Origin: Litoditis marina
Lineage: Eukaryota; Nematoda; Chromadorea; Rhabditida; Rhabditidae
Assembly: GCA_964036275.1 (NCBI GenBank)
Contig: OZ038437.1
Span: forward strand, 426,001 to 490,000
Reading direction: 5' to 3'
DNA length: 64,000 nt
Below are positions 35,449 through 46,918 of this stretch, piece by piece. Numbering within the stretch: the stretch's first letter is position 1; the number at the start of each line of letters is the position of its first letter. The notes beneath the pieces are model-generated. The model did not search any database and had not been told where the DNA came from. It saw only the letters and a list, made by a program, of their open reading frames with translations. The position numbers were made by a program, and so were the translations under genes.

Positions 35449-37701
35449 TGTATGTAAGAAGTAGTATAGGATTTGTTTTCTCCAAAGCGAGCCAATGTGG
35501 TGTATATTGCCCTATTCCGCTGTGTTTGTAGTTTGAACCCGTTCCTTTTCGGTTGGGATCGAGATCAAACTGCAGTGCAGAGTTGAAAAAGAGAATGAAG
35601 TTGGAAGTGACTGGATAGGGTTCGATTTTGAATGGAAGCATGTTCTATAGGCAGCTACAATATCTTCGTTGACGTTGTGATTTGGTCTCGAAACACGCCT
35701 TAACGCATGAATATCAACCGATAAGTAGCGAGATCAAACTTAATGCCCAGCGGAATAGAGCAACAGGCTAGTTTCAAGAAGAACGAACCATATACGTGAC
35801 CCTTGACTGTATAGCAGTAAGACAAGGAGTAATTTTGAAACACCCTTAGTTCCTTGTTATGCTGAATGCAATCCTGGGAGAATCACATGAAGTCCAGAAT
35901 ACAAGTTCGATCGGATATGAAGGCCAGACAATGCTGTTGATTAACTATGAGAAAGAAAACATGCCAACTACTCAAACAAGTATCAGCCAATTGGCTAGCC
36001 AGTTTTGTAGCAGTCGCGACGATAGATTGTACAGTCTCAGTATCGTAGCAAAGTCTCGAGAATGGATCACTTTTGAGCAGAACTATCTGGTCACAACCTG
36101 ACCCAGGTCTAGTCACCTGCACTTTGCCTCTACATACGGAGTTGGCAACTATATGGCCAGAAGGTGACCAACTCCTCGATCAGGTTGAGCTCACCTCTTG
36201 TATAGCTTTGCTGCGGTGCCAGGTCAGGGAGAAGCAGATGTCTGCGGCCTCAGTGATCTGCATGCTCTCTCGCTTTTGTAGCTGGCCAATCACAGAACAT
36301 TGGCCTAATCGCTCTGAGCCAGTAACATGGCCAGCCAGTTTTGTAGCGGTCGCGACGTTAGAGTGTGCAGGTCAGATAGACGCAGACTTTCTCTCGCCTC
36401 ATTGACCTTCTTGCTCTTGCGCTTTTTAGCTCTATGCTCTATTGACGCTCATGTGCTTATGATTGCACAGTAGTTGGTTTTTGAGAAAATACACAGCACA
36501 AACGAGGTTTACAGTGTGACACCGTAGATCAGTGTTTTGCCTGGTATTGGGTTTCAAACTGAACAAACGATGATGTGGTGAACCCGTTTGCACAGTCATG
36601 TATCAAATGTTGAAAATATCAGAATCAAATCAGAGTTAATGCACGAGTTCAGGCTTTTTATGAGTTTCAATGTTTTCAACACATAAAACAGTTCAGAAAG
36701 TTAAATGATAGAGTAGAAGTTCAGTGTACTTCCTCACGTTAACGTGACTAAACCATCTAAGTGTAAACAGCCTATGAGTACATGTAGGATGTAGGTTTTA
36801 AGTTGGTTTGGCAACACAGATTCCCATAATCATAGAAAAAGTGCGTACAATTTTCCCACGACCATACCAGGAACAACATGTTTATGACTTAAACACAAAC
36901 CGGCACAATTCTACAGTGTAGTTTGATGTGCATACACTTCACTTCGTATTCTGAATTGGAAATGAAAAGTAATGGCACCAAACTACAAACAGAGCAGAAC
37001 AGAATTCAGGTTTATTTTATAAAAAGGAAATATTCTAGAAAAATACCGGTTTTTCATCCCTGTTGATAGAGTTTCGTAATGAAAATGGAAGATTTCACTA
37101 CAGAAAATATTATATTTCTATACGGAAAATACGTTCTTCAAGTTCTAAAGCTCAAGTTCCCGAGCACTCGGGTTGCAAAGAACTAGTGTTTGTTCTATTT
37201 CGAGTTCTAAAACACGAGTAGTTCCCTTTTCGATGCCATGTTTTCTCTTCAAGATACAAACCAGAAGTAGAATATTTTATAGAAACGGCAAGACATATGA
37301 GAAACACAACTATTACCAAAGTTTGTAAGTCAAATTGCTCATAGTTTAGGGTAAACAACAAATCTAGATATGCGCATTACGAAAAGTTATATATACAAAA
37401 AAACACTGGCGCCCAACGAACTTTTCCAGAAACATTTGTTTGAACAAACCCATAGTTGAAAACGTTCTTTCCCATCCAGAAAAGTTACTGGGAACCCTGT
37501 ACATTACGCAAACGGTTGCTCTAATACACTGTTACTATGAAAGATTATACATTGTGCGTATTAAACAGAATAGTGAAAGAAATGAAACATTGTGCAATGA
37601 GGGTGAAACTTGAAAATCACAATTACTGACAGCTGACTGGCTAATAGTATGATACAATTATTAACAGCACTACATAATATGGTACACAACTTGATCTACA
37701 G
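35449..37701. other. No gene; one 40-bp direct repeat
   Basis: The segment about 35991-36032 (CAGTTTTGTAGCAGTCGCGA) recurs at about 36331-36372 (CAGTTTTGTAGCGGTCGCGA). The surrounding plus-strand frame of 110 codons lacks family motifs and splice support. The rest is AT-rich without exons. Confidence 0.5.
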
Positions 37702-37944
37702 TTAAAGTAGGACGATTATGTGGACCAATCCCGTGTCAACGATCATTTAAACAGCAATTGAAAATGTATTGCAGTTTAGAGGACTGGAGCGTTGGCATTG
37801 GACCACCTGATCGTTCTTCTTTAAAGAAGGAGGATTATGTGGACCAATCTCGTGTGAACGGTATTTTAAACTGCAATTGAAAAACGTATTGCAGTTTAAA
37901 GGACTGGAGTGTCGGCATTGGACCACATAATCGTCCTTCTTTAA
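37702..37944. mobile_element. Two family-A MITEs in tandem sharing one TTAA
   Basis: Copy one is 37702-37824 and copy two 37821-37944. The TTAA at 37821-37824 is the right border of the first and the left border of the second. Both show the CAATTGAAAA centre, in opposite orientation to the 4016 copy. Confidence 0.85.
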
Positions 37945-38343
37945 GGTTGAACAAAATTCACCTGTAGCGCAAAAATATCAACGAAAAAGAAAGGGTAAGA
38001 AGAGAAATTTACAGTGATAAAAGTATCAACATAAAAGTATTGAAACAGAGTCTAATTTCTTCGACAACAGCTAATTTTCATGATATGGAAACATACCCTA
38101 CACCATTACTAGCAAGTTTCGACCTGTGACCATACAAATAAATATTTCATCTAAGAAAAAAACCGTTCATAAGGAACTTGTAATAGAACCTAAGTTGAAT
38201 GTGTACTATGCTATTCTTCTCTGCAAGCCAATTATTCAAAAATTTGTTCTACTCCGCCAGAGATATCGTATTTTATTATGTTAAATGAATATTTTGACCA
38301 ACTAAACGAATAATCTGTGTTATTACGTCGAAACTGAGGTAGT

Positions 38344-41300
38344 TTACAAGTCATACCATCTAAATGAGCCCGTCCTCTGCTTGTAATATGGTTCTTCTGG
38401 GAACGGTCTCATCATAGGTGGGCGGGGCGGAGGGAACACCTAGAAAACATTCAATAGAATAATTGTCAGTTGTTATCTTACATTAAACATTTGATAATTG
38501 ATTGATGCTCTCCTTCGACCGATTTCGCTCTAACCTGTCATTTGGTAATATTGAAGAATGAAGACTCCGTGCTAAATCACAGGTACTTCGTTTTTTGAAC
38601 ACACATGCAAATAATTGTCCAACTTGTTCGAAAAATAGAAAAACGGATTACTTTCTGGTAATATCAAAGAAAACTGACTAGTTTCGACGCAAAACCATGA
38701 TGGTTTACGTATTCGGATGGGAAAACTGTCTTGTTTTCGTAGGATAGTGACACTTTACTGGAGAGTGAACTTTCCTATGTTTAATCTCATAGTAACACAG
38801 AAGAAACAACTGGCCATTTCCGTTATTTGGTCCCGCACCGCCGACCGAGTCATTAAGGACTCCGATGTTCGGGGTAGATGGCACGTCTCCCGGACCGAAT
38901 ACCACCTCAATATCCGGGTGCTGCTGCTGCTGAAATGAGGAAAATGTGAGTACAGGAAGTGTTGTAGTCTGATCTCAATTCCCACCATAACATACTAATT
39001 TCGACCGAATAGTGATCAAACTACAAAATTAACACAACGGAACATGATAACACACATCGTATAGGTTTGCTTTGGGTTCGATTTGAGAAAAACACGAGGT
39101 TTCGTTTATTTCGAAAAAGAGAACCTATTTTGCATGTTTCCCGAATACAACACGTCAATTTTCTCATCTTAGGATGTTTCACCACCTATTCGTCTTAATC
39201 ATTTTCACACTTCAAAGAAATGCCAACGTCAAACTGTCAAAGCCCAGTACGCATATACAAAAGAATAACGGTCTTAGAGAAGGACGATTATGTGGTCCAA
39301 TCTCAACGCTTCAGTCCTTTAACCCGCAATACATTCTTGAATTGCAATTTAAAGGACCGTTGACACGGGATTGGTCCACATAATCGTCCTGCTTGAAGAA
39401 AAAAATTTGAATAAAAAAGATAACTTACACTCAGCTCGACGACACGCATCTCCAACTCATGAATCCGTTTCTTCTCCATATAATTTCGGCATCTTCAAAT
39501 GAGAAAAATAATCGAAAAATAAGCTGCTTTTCCGAAATAAGTTGTGAGTGCAATAAATATTTGATTTGATTTGTGCATTTAACCTGATTTCATCGACAAT
39601 AGGACTTGTTTTAGGAAGTAGTTGGATATCTTTGTCAACTAACCCAAAAATACAGAATATATTACTATTTCAATTTTCACACTTTTCAGTTTCGAATACC
39701 AACTATGTTTGGTTTCTTCCAAATAGTTTGTGACCATGAAAGAAGGACGATTATATGGTCCAATCCCAACGCTTCAGTCCTTTAAACTGCAATACATTGT
39801 TCAATTTGTAAAAAGTGGGGGACCAGGAAGTGTGTGAGTTCTGTTCGGTTTCACCGTTTTCTGCAAAAAGTGAACAATACGATGTTGTGAATAAGTGTGC
39901 AACAAAAAAAGAACAATACATTTGTTTGCACAACGGTTCACAACGTTCTTAGAGGAAACCACTATGCACTTTTAAGTTCAAGTTTTACTTTGTATATTAT
40001 GTTTCTTGTGAATCGTTGTGCAAACAAATGTATTGTTCTTTTTTTGTTGCACACTTATTCACAACATCGTATTGTTCACTTTTTGCAGAAAACGGTGAAA
40101 CCGAACAGAACTCACACACTTCCTGGTCCCCCACTTTTTACAAATTGTTCTCTTTTTGCTAGTTGTACTAGTACAACCACTTCTAGAGTTGACTTAGAAA
40201 AACGATTTTTGAATAGTGGTGACTATCAAACATCCTGATATCTGAAAGTTCCAGGTTTTCAAACGATGTGATCCTGAAAAATTCAAAAAACAGCTTTTTT
40301 CCGCTTCGGTAATTGAAATCTGAGTATTGTGAAAAAACTGCGTCATTACAGTAAAAAAATATTTTCTCCATTGGCGCGAACGGGCGCCAGCCATTGGCGC
40401 CAGATATAGAACATGTTACTCTAGTTAGTAACAAATAACTTGGAACGAATGGCCTCGACCAATTAGCACAATTTCTGACTGTTTTTTGGTTCAGAAACCC
40501 TATTTTCAATTTTGGCGCCAATTGGCGGATAAAGTACCGTTTTGGCGCAGAATGTCAAAGAAATGTTGGTATCCAAGCCGTATTCGTTAACTATGTTCAT
40601 AGTTCGGACATCTGTGGAACATTTCGCTCGTTACCCTACTTGCCTGGCGTTGTTATAATTTGGCGCCACTGGGCGCCAGCGTTTGGCGCCAAATAAAAAT
40701 TTACTCTAATTAGTAACAAAAAACTTGGAATGAATGGCCTCGACCAATTAGCACAATTTCCGACTGTTTTTTGGTTCAGAAACCCTATTTTCAATTTTGG
40801 CGCCATTTGGCGGATAAAGTACCGTATTGGCGCAGAATGTCGAAGAAATGTTGGTATTCAAGCCGTATTCGTCAACTATGTTCATAGTTCGGACATCTGT
40901 GAAACATTTCGCTCGTTACCCTACTTGCTTGGCGTTGTTCTAATTTGGCGCCACTGGGCGCCAGCGTTTGGCGCCAAATATAAACCATGACACCAAATTT
41001 CCAGAGAAGGCTAAGATTCACTAATCTAACCTCTGTGCAAAATTTCGGAGCATTTAATCCATGGGAACACATATTTTCCTGCTACTGGCGCCTATTGGCG
41101 CCCGCGCCAAGCGCCAAACGAAACGTGACATCACCAAACTTGTTGGGCCGCGCTAACTTTGGGGTTTACACATGTGTGCCAAATTTCAGCCGAATTGGTC
41201 CAGTAGTTAAAAAAATAATTTTCTATGCGGACATTGGACGAGCGACGAGGGACGAGGGACGAGGGACAACGGAAATTTTCATAACGACACGACAGCATAA

Positions 41301-44037
41301 CTTTTTTCAACCTTGACCGATTTTCCTAATTTTTTCACACAACATGTATTTAATAGATATCTAGCTCTCTCTTTTTTTAAATTTCGAAAAAATGTTTTAT
41401 TTGAAGACTTTTGTGGTTTGAAAGCCAAAAATGGGTGCGCAATGGCCAAACCAAACACAACTCACACGCAGCGCTTCGCGCTGCGCGCGATTGCAGTTCA
41501 AAGGACCGTTGACACGGGATTGGTCCACATAATCGTCCTATTTGAAGATGAAGAGAAACCCGAGATCTCCAAGCTTTGCGAGACCGAGGACCTTTACATG
41601 TCAGAAACGTTCTTCAGAAATTTCGACAATATACGATAAAGGGTCACAAGAGTGTGAAACAGACTATACAGCCGACTCACCTCGCTACCGAATACAACAT
41701 GCAAGACTGGACGGCCATGATCATGAACGAAGTTATACAAACGGCTACGAATGCCTGGAAAACAGATGATATGAATATGAGAATATTGATATTGGAGTTG
41801 TTATGAGTTCACTTGAAACCCGAGAAACTCAAATTTAAAACAACTCAAAAGTCGGAAAAGTGAAACTCTGACACTCTAAAACTCAAATTGACGATAAATA
41901 CAAGACAGAGTACACTAGTAAGTCCCTACAGGCCTACAGCCTGTTCACGACCGAGGTGGAACATATAATTCAAGTGAGATACTACTTTTGTACAACACAA
42001 ACTTTTCTATCGAAACGAATTGCAATGTTCCCTTCTGCTAGCATGGAAAGAGGAGGAACAAAAATGAACCATTTTCGTCAATTCTGTCATTTAACATAAC
42101 TCACCCCGGGTTCGCGCTGTTGAATGTTGTTGACGTACGTCAAAGCGATCCAGTGGTTACTGGAATTTCATTTATCATGAAAATATTGCAGGGTTTCAAA
42201 AACTCGTGACATTTATAAACAAAAATAGAAAATTCATTAGATGTATCACTTCATCTAGTACTTCTCAATTTCAGTCGCGGGAAGCGCGAGAAGCTTTTTA
42301 GAATCCCGCGATATTGGAGAATATGGCCACTGAATCCGCTTTACATCACTCAATCTCAAATGATCCTGGCATCATTGTTAAAAATACCAAAAAACTGGTA
42401 AAAACCGGGCGTCAACTTTTGCAGTAGTGTAGTGAGTATGTGAGAGTGAGGCATCCCGCACTTTTAAAACTCTATACTGTATTGTAGATTTTTCCCAGTG
42501 CAACCTGCATTTACCACACGTAACTCACATGACGAATATGAAGACGATAAGTTCGACGAAGAGCAGCATTGAGTATCCTATGATGAAGGGAATCAAGCCC
42601 ACCGGTTGACCCAACTTGATTCCCTTTATCACTGTCCAGTGGATATATATCCCGAACCATAAGAAGAATATCATGCCGCCTGAAACACTATTCTTCACAA
42701 AAATGAAACAACGGACCCCTTTCCGCCAAATTTCAGGAATTTCGTTCGAAACCATGAAGACTTTCATTCGATTTCATTCGAAAACCTGGTCAAGTTTTGT
42801 ATTATAATGTATGAACATTCACACCTTGGTAAAGCTGGTTGTTTCTATTCTGAGCCCAACTTTCATCAATACACACACGAGTTTCGATTTTATGAGAAAA
42901 ACATACCTATAGACGCAAAATCCACTCCTCTTTCGTGGTGGTACCAATCGAATTCGAAGAAAACGGAGAGGAAGAAGAAAATAATGACGGAAATACCAAT
43001 TCCGGCAGATACCTACAATAATTGGCTTGACTTCCTCTAGTTTCATATGTATTGTTCCATATAGCTGGGAAACAATGATTGTATTCTCCGTAGAAAAAAT
43101 TCACATTTTATCTAAGTTTACAATAACGTTTGTGCGTTTGTCTTAGCTTGTGTCTAATCAGGCTGAAGGCCGCGAAAGGTTAACTCTATATTCAACCGGG
43201 TTTTTCGGTAACCTCACCGGTTTTTGGCCCTGTAGGTAACCGGTCGGTAACCGAAAATGAAAAAGCGGTTACCTGTTTTCCCAATATAAATCATCGTGAT
43301 TTTACCGTTAGTTTGATGGTAACCAGATTTTTGTTTTAGGTTACCTACCGGCTACCTGTCAGGTAATCTTTAAAAAAAAGGTACCGAAAACAGGTTAGGT
43401 TACCAAAAAACCCGGTTACATACAGAATTCAAAGCTAATTAATAATCGAATGTGGAAATTCAACATATGGGACTTTTGTAAATGAAAAAACCAACCACGG
43501 CGGCCCGTTGTGCGTGCGTGCCGAAGACTAGAAACTCGTGGCTATTTTCGTTGAAAGGATGCACGTGGATCTTAGTTGGTGGCGGACGATCTTCCTGTTC
43601 TTCCCCTATAAGAATACTTTACTATTTTATATAATACTACCGACCTTGATAATCTTCTAGGAAACTATTCGTCCGGGTTTGTTACCTTATTCACGAATAA
43701 GCTCGTAGACCTGTTGTATGTCGTATCAACACGTGACAACACCGCGAAAGTTGAATATATTTGACTCTGACAATAACTACATAGAATAACTCCGAACAGT
43801 TTGTGAACAACAGATGTATGAAACATTGCAACTGTTTAACTTTAATGACACTACTTGAGGTTGTAATAATGTTAATAATAGAACAATAACGATTTCGTAG
43901 GAAACCAAGTTCATACTTATCCAAATAACTAGTAGTGGAGTAAAAATCGAAAAATTCTCACCTGGCAAACCGAATCGGGAGTAGGAGACAATATTCTGAT
44001 CGCCTCTTCGTTTCAACCAATCGAGCACCCGCTGCAT
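38344..44037 (-). CDS. Multi-pass membrane protein with acidic N-terminus and proline-rich C-terminus, function unknown
   Basis: Exons (minus): 44037-43962 (ATG, MQRVLDWLKRRGDQNIVSYS), 43605-43496 (EEQEDRPPPTK ... EFLVFGTHAQRAA), 43012-42907 (TM1 GISVIIFFFLSVFF), 42679-42529 (TM2 GGMIFFLWFGIYIHW; TM3 LIPFIIGYSMLLFVELIVFI), 42159-42105 (NHWIALTYVNNIQQREPG), about 39480-39429 (KKRIHELEMRVVELS, coiled-coil-like), 38929 to 38839 or 38759 (QQQHPDIEVVFGPGDVP), 38439-38344 or 38360. Phases fit through exon 5. The exon 5/6 join is unsure because the best exon 6 acceptor is out of phase. The last exon is open in two frames: PSAPPTYDETV (a PTAP/PPxY-like late motif) or FPPPRPP..PFPEEPYYK; which is used depends on the exon 7 donor. 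AATAAA lies at 38277-38272. I do not recognise the family. Its layout (3-4 helices, cytosolic coiled coil, Pro-rich tail) suggests an endosomal or ER membrane adaptor, as inference only. Confidence 0.65.
39274..39397. mobile_element. TTAA MITE, family A (slightly degraded ends)
   Basis: The left end CTTAGAGAAGGACGATTATG and the right end CATAATCGTCCTGCTTGAAG carry substitutions, so this is an older copy. It lies in an intron or flank of the minus-strand membrane gene. Confidence 0.8.
39738..39803. mobile_element. Left half of a family-A MITE, cut by a family-B element
   Basis: AAAGAAGGACGATTATATGG to the central CAATACATTGTTCAATT, where the AAAAAGTGGGGG hairpin begins. The right half is not found after that hairpin. 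Confidence 0.7.
39803..40146. mobile_element. Hairpin MITE, family B
   Basis: AATTTGTAAAAAGTGGGGG at the left and its reverse complement at the right. The arms of about 130 bp are nearly perfect, including GAACAATACATTTGTTTGCA on both sides. Confidence 0.9.
40370..41486 (-). mobile_element. Repeat family C, copy 2 (opposite orientation to 19137)
   Basis: It contains two direct units of about 300 bp (about 40430-40690 and 40725-40985), each ending TTTGGCGCCACTGGGCGCCA and then GCGTTTGGCGCCAAATA. It also holds the ATTTCAGCCGAATTGG word, three CCCTCGT heptamers (as GACGAGG), and the terminal stem-loop GCAGCGCTTCGCGCTGC at 41468-41484. Confidence 0.75.
41487..41540. mobile_element. Right half of a family-A MITE
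   Basis: GATTGCAGTTCAAAGGACCG to ATAATCGTCCTATTTGAAGA, joined directly to the hairpin end of repeat family C. Confidence 0.75.
41540..41805 (+). other. Possible gene fragment (acidic, Tyr-rich tail), stop-interrupted
   Basis: The plus strand reads EDEEKPEISKLCETEDLYMS then a stop. In another frame it reads DYTADSPRYRIQ ... SYTNGYECLEN, a stop, and YEYENIDIGVV. The composition resembles a receptor cytoplasmic tail, but I recognise no family. There is no splice structure, and the piece abuts a transposon half. It could be chance. Confidence 0.2.
43190..43440. mobile_element. GGTAACC-rich foldback element
   Basis: CCGGGTTTTTCGGTAACCTC at the left and TTACCAAAAAACCCGGTTAC at the right. The interior is built from GGTTACCTACCGG-type words in both orientations. 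Related elements: 44600-44795 and 52262-52470. All end near ACAGAATTC or AGAATTGGCC. Confidence 0.7.
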
Positions 44038-44109
44038 CCTGTAAGTCAAGTGAGCAACGTGAGATGAGGTGACTTTGTTGACCACAGAACTTGATTGAAA
44101 ATCAGTCAA

Positions 44110-44233
44110 TTAAAGAAGGACGATTATGTGGTCCAATCGTAACGGTTCAGTCCTTTGAACTGCAATACATTTTTCAATTGCAGTTTAAAGGACCGTTGAC
44201 ACGAGATTGGTCCACATAATCGTCCTTCTTTAA
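44110..44233. mobile_element. TTAA MITE, family A
   Basis: Full copy, TTAAAGAAGGACGATTATG on both ends, 72 bp upstream of the start codon of the minus-strand membrane gene. It may form part of that gene's promoter region. Confidence 0.85.
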
Positions 44234-44599
44234 TCTGGCTAACGAAACTTCAGAAAACTTCGCGATTGTTAGAAGAATGAGAGTAGTGGAGCATTAACGA
44301 ACAAAGTCTCGTTCAAAGCGACTTAACAATGATGCGCAACTGGTGATAGGACGCAAACACTATCAATCACAATCTTAGTCATGGTTCATGATAGCAGAAA
44401 AGATAAAAGTTGGCAGAACATGTGGTAGGTGACTCATCACAAGATGTGTTAACCCTCAGGAGATAAAATACAAAATGACGTGACTATGTACTTCTACACC
44501 CAAATCATTTCAAGAGAAAAAATTTCAAACAATGGACATTACTCGCACCTTCACAACGAAAGGACTAGAGAGAATAGAAAGTGGGCGAATTCTTTATTT

Positions 44600-44795
44600 A
44601 ACCCGGTAATTCGTTAACCCTAGCCTTTAACCATTAACCGGGTTACCTGGTTAACCCTTTTGTTAACCACTTGGTAACCCTAAATTTGCCCCGAAAGACA
44701 TTGTAAAAGAGGGTTAACAAGTGGTTAACAAAAGGGTTAACCAGGTAACCCGGTTAAGGTTACCTGGTAGGGTTAACGAAATACCGGGTTCCTTG
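44600..44795. mobile_element. GGTTAACC foldback element
   Basis: ACCCGGTTAATTCG-like left end with tandem GGTTAACCC words, then a mirror-image right half (GGTTAACAAAAGGGTTAACC, ACCCGGTTAAGG, TACCGGG). Confidence 0.7.
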
Positions 44796-44820
44796 TGGAA
44801 TTGGCCTAGAAAGTGCCACA

Positions 44821-45780
44821 ATCGCGCGCAGCGCGAAGCGCTGTGCGTGATTTGTCTTTGGTTCGGCTAATGCGCGCCTTCGTTTTTTTAGTTTTCTCAT
44901 AAAAAAGCTTGAATTCGCAGAACAAAACTTTTGATGATTTGAAAGTGTTCTACAGCATATTTGCAAGTTGTGTTCCAAATTTGAACGAAATCCGTTGAGT
45001 TTGAGTCAAGTTATGACGTTTTCGCTTCATCGAGAGCGCCAACTTCCGTCGTGTGTCCTTCCTTCCTTCCTTCCTTCCGTCACGGTGTGCTGGGATGCTA
45101 TCTCTGTCGCAACTTAACAGATTTGGCTGAAATTTGGAGTGGTGATAGCACTCTTACAAAAACTGAATGAGCGCAAAAATTTTTATGAAAAAAATCATTG
45201 TTCACCAAGTTACGACCTTTTAAAATAAATGTCTCTGCGTCTCTCCATTCAGTGCACTCTCTCGCTTTCTCTGTCAGATCGGTTAATCAGACTCACAAAC
45301 TGTCTTGTAACCTAAGGTAACACTGCCCGATTTTGATGAAATTCAAACAGAATACTATCATCACTTTAGTTTAAATATGAAGGAATCTATTCATGACGTC
45401 ATTCAGGATTCTGGAGGCCAGATGACGTCATCTTTGAAAAGTGCAAAGTTGACGTCAAATATTTATCCAAATGATGATAATAGTTGGAGAGTGGGTTATC
45501 AACGATGAAACTTCATCTAAACATGTCGTATTCTGGGATTCTGAAGGCCAGATGACGTCAAATTAGAAAACTACAAAGTTGACGTCAATTTATTCTTCAA
45601 ATGATAATAATAGTGGGCAAGTGGATAAGTAACGATAGAAATTCATCTAAACATTTCGTTATCTGGGATTCTGGAGGCCAGATGACGTCATCTTTGAAAA
45701 GTGCAATATTGACGTCAAATATTTATCCAAATGATGATAATAGTTGGCAAGTTCGTTAAACGAAGAAGATTCATATTATA
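44821..45780 (-). mobile_element. Repeat family F, copy 2 (inverted copy of 29207-30270)
   Basis: It starts with the stem-loop end ATCGCGCGCAGCGCGAAGCG, then the same TTCTGCGAATTC, ATTTGGCTGAAATTTGGAGT and CTCTCTCGCTTTCTCTGTCA segments as copy 1. Three CRE-bearing units follow (about 45395-45770) in mirrored order, and a degraded fourth unit runs to about 45860. Similarity to copy 1 looks high over about 950 bp. Confidence 0.8.
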
Positions 45781-46052
45781 AACATGATGTGTTTTGTGAT
45801 GGCCCGATGATCTCATAAGTAAAATGTGCAAAGTTGGCGTCAAACATGCTTCCATACAATTTATAGTACCGCTAACATATGTTTTTCATTTGAAGCAAAT
45901 AAATTCTCCATGTCCTATCGTCTTTAAACCTCGACATTTTTGTAATGTATTGTTCGGTCTAACAAGAAAACCAACAACGCAAATATAGTTAGTTCCTTTA
46001 TATTTCAGTTAAAAATTTGGACATGCCTCCGGAATGTCTACAAAAAGTGTAA

Positions 46053-46491
46053 AATTCATCAAAAAGTGGGGGACCAACAGTTGTGTGATTTGTACGAGCT
46101 ACTGAAGGACGGATGAACTTCTAGGGACACTGCAACAAAAAGGGAAAAAATATAGAGAGGGTTGTTATGAAGTGGTGATGCCACAAAAAGAGAAAAATAT
46201 TTTGCTAACTAGCTCACGGTAGATGACAAGACACAGCTAAATAATTGTCTCGACAACAGTAATCTCGCTCAATGTTTTTAAATGTCGTAACATATCTGAA
46301 CAGAAAAGCTGTGACTTGTGATCTACCGTGAGCTAGTTAGCAAAATATTTTTCTCTTTTTGTGGCATCACCACTTCATAACAACCCTCTCTATATTTTTC
46401 CCTTTTTGTTGCAGTGTCCCTAGAAGTTCATCCGTCCTTCAGTAGCTCGTACAAATCACACAACTGTTGGTCCCCCACTTTTTGATGAATT
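46053..46491. mobile_element. Hairpin MITE, family B (439 bp)
   Basis: AATTCATCAAAAAGTGGGGG and its exact reverse complement border arms of about 170 bp around a short loop (about 46230-46305). Its outer 130 bp match the left half present in family F copy 1 at 29207. Confidence 0.9.
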
Positions 46492-46918
46492 CACGGTGAG
46501 ACCGCTCGACAAAAACGGTCCAAGTGAAAAAACAGAGGAAAGACAAAACCGCACCGCGTATAATGCACGAGCGGTTTTAATAATGGAGCGCACTTTCTGA
46601 TAAATTAAATGCAAATTTCAACCAAGCATCGTGCCAAAAAGCTACAGTACATTTTTTCCGCGCGGGTACGCGCCCTGTCTAGGCTGATGACCGGCCGCAT
46701 TTCAATTGGCGGGGTAAGCCGTTTTTCAACTGCGGGCAAAACTCCAAATAATTGGGGAGCGGTCTCACCGTGAATTACAAGTTGGGTTCGTGACCTACGA
46801 CTGAGTATGGAAAGTCAGGAGAGAAACAACAGACACATTCACGTAGTGTTGAGTACTCCGTGAATTAAGATAAACTTTAAAAGTTGTGAAATTGGACGAG
46901 CAGGCAGGGAGATCATTA

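Noticed and set aside
36073..36405. 110-codon plus-strand frame
   Set aside because: It contains a 40-bp dispersed direct repeat and no recognisable motif or splice structure.
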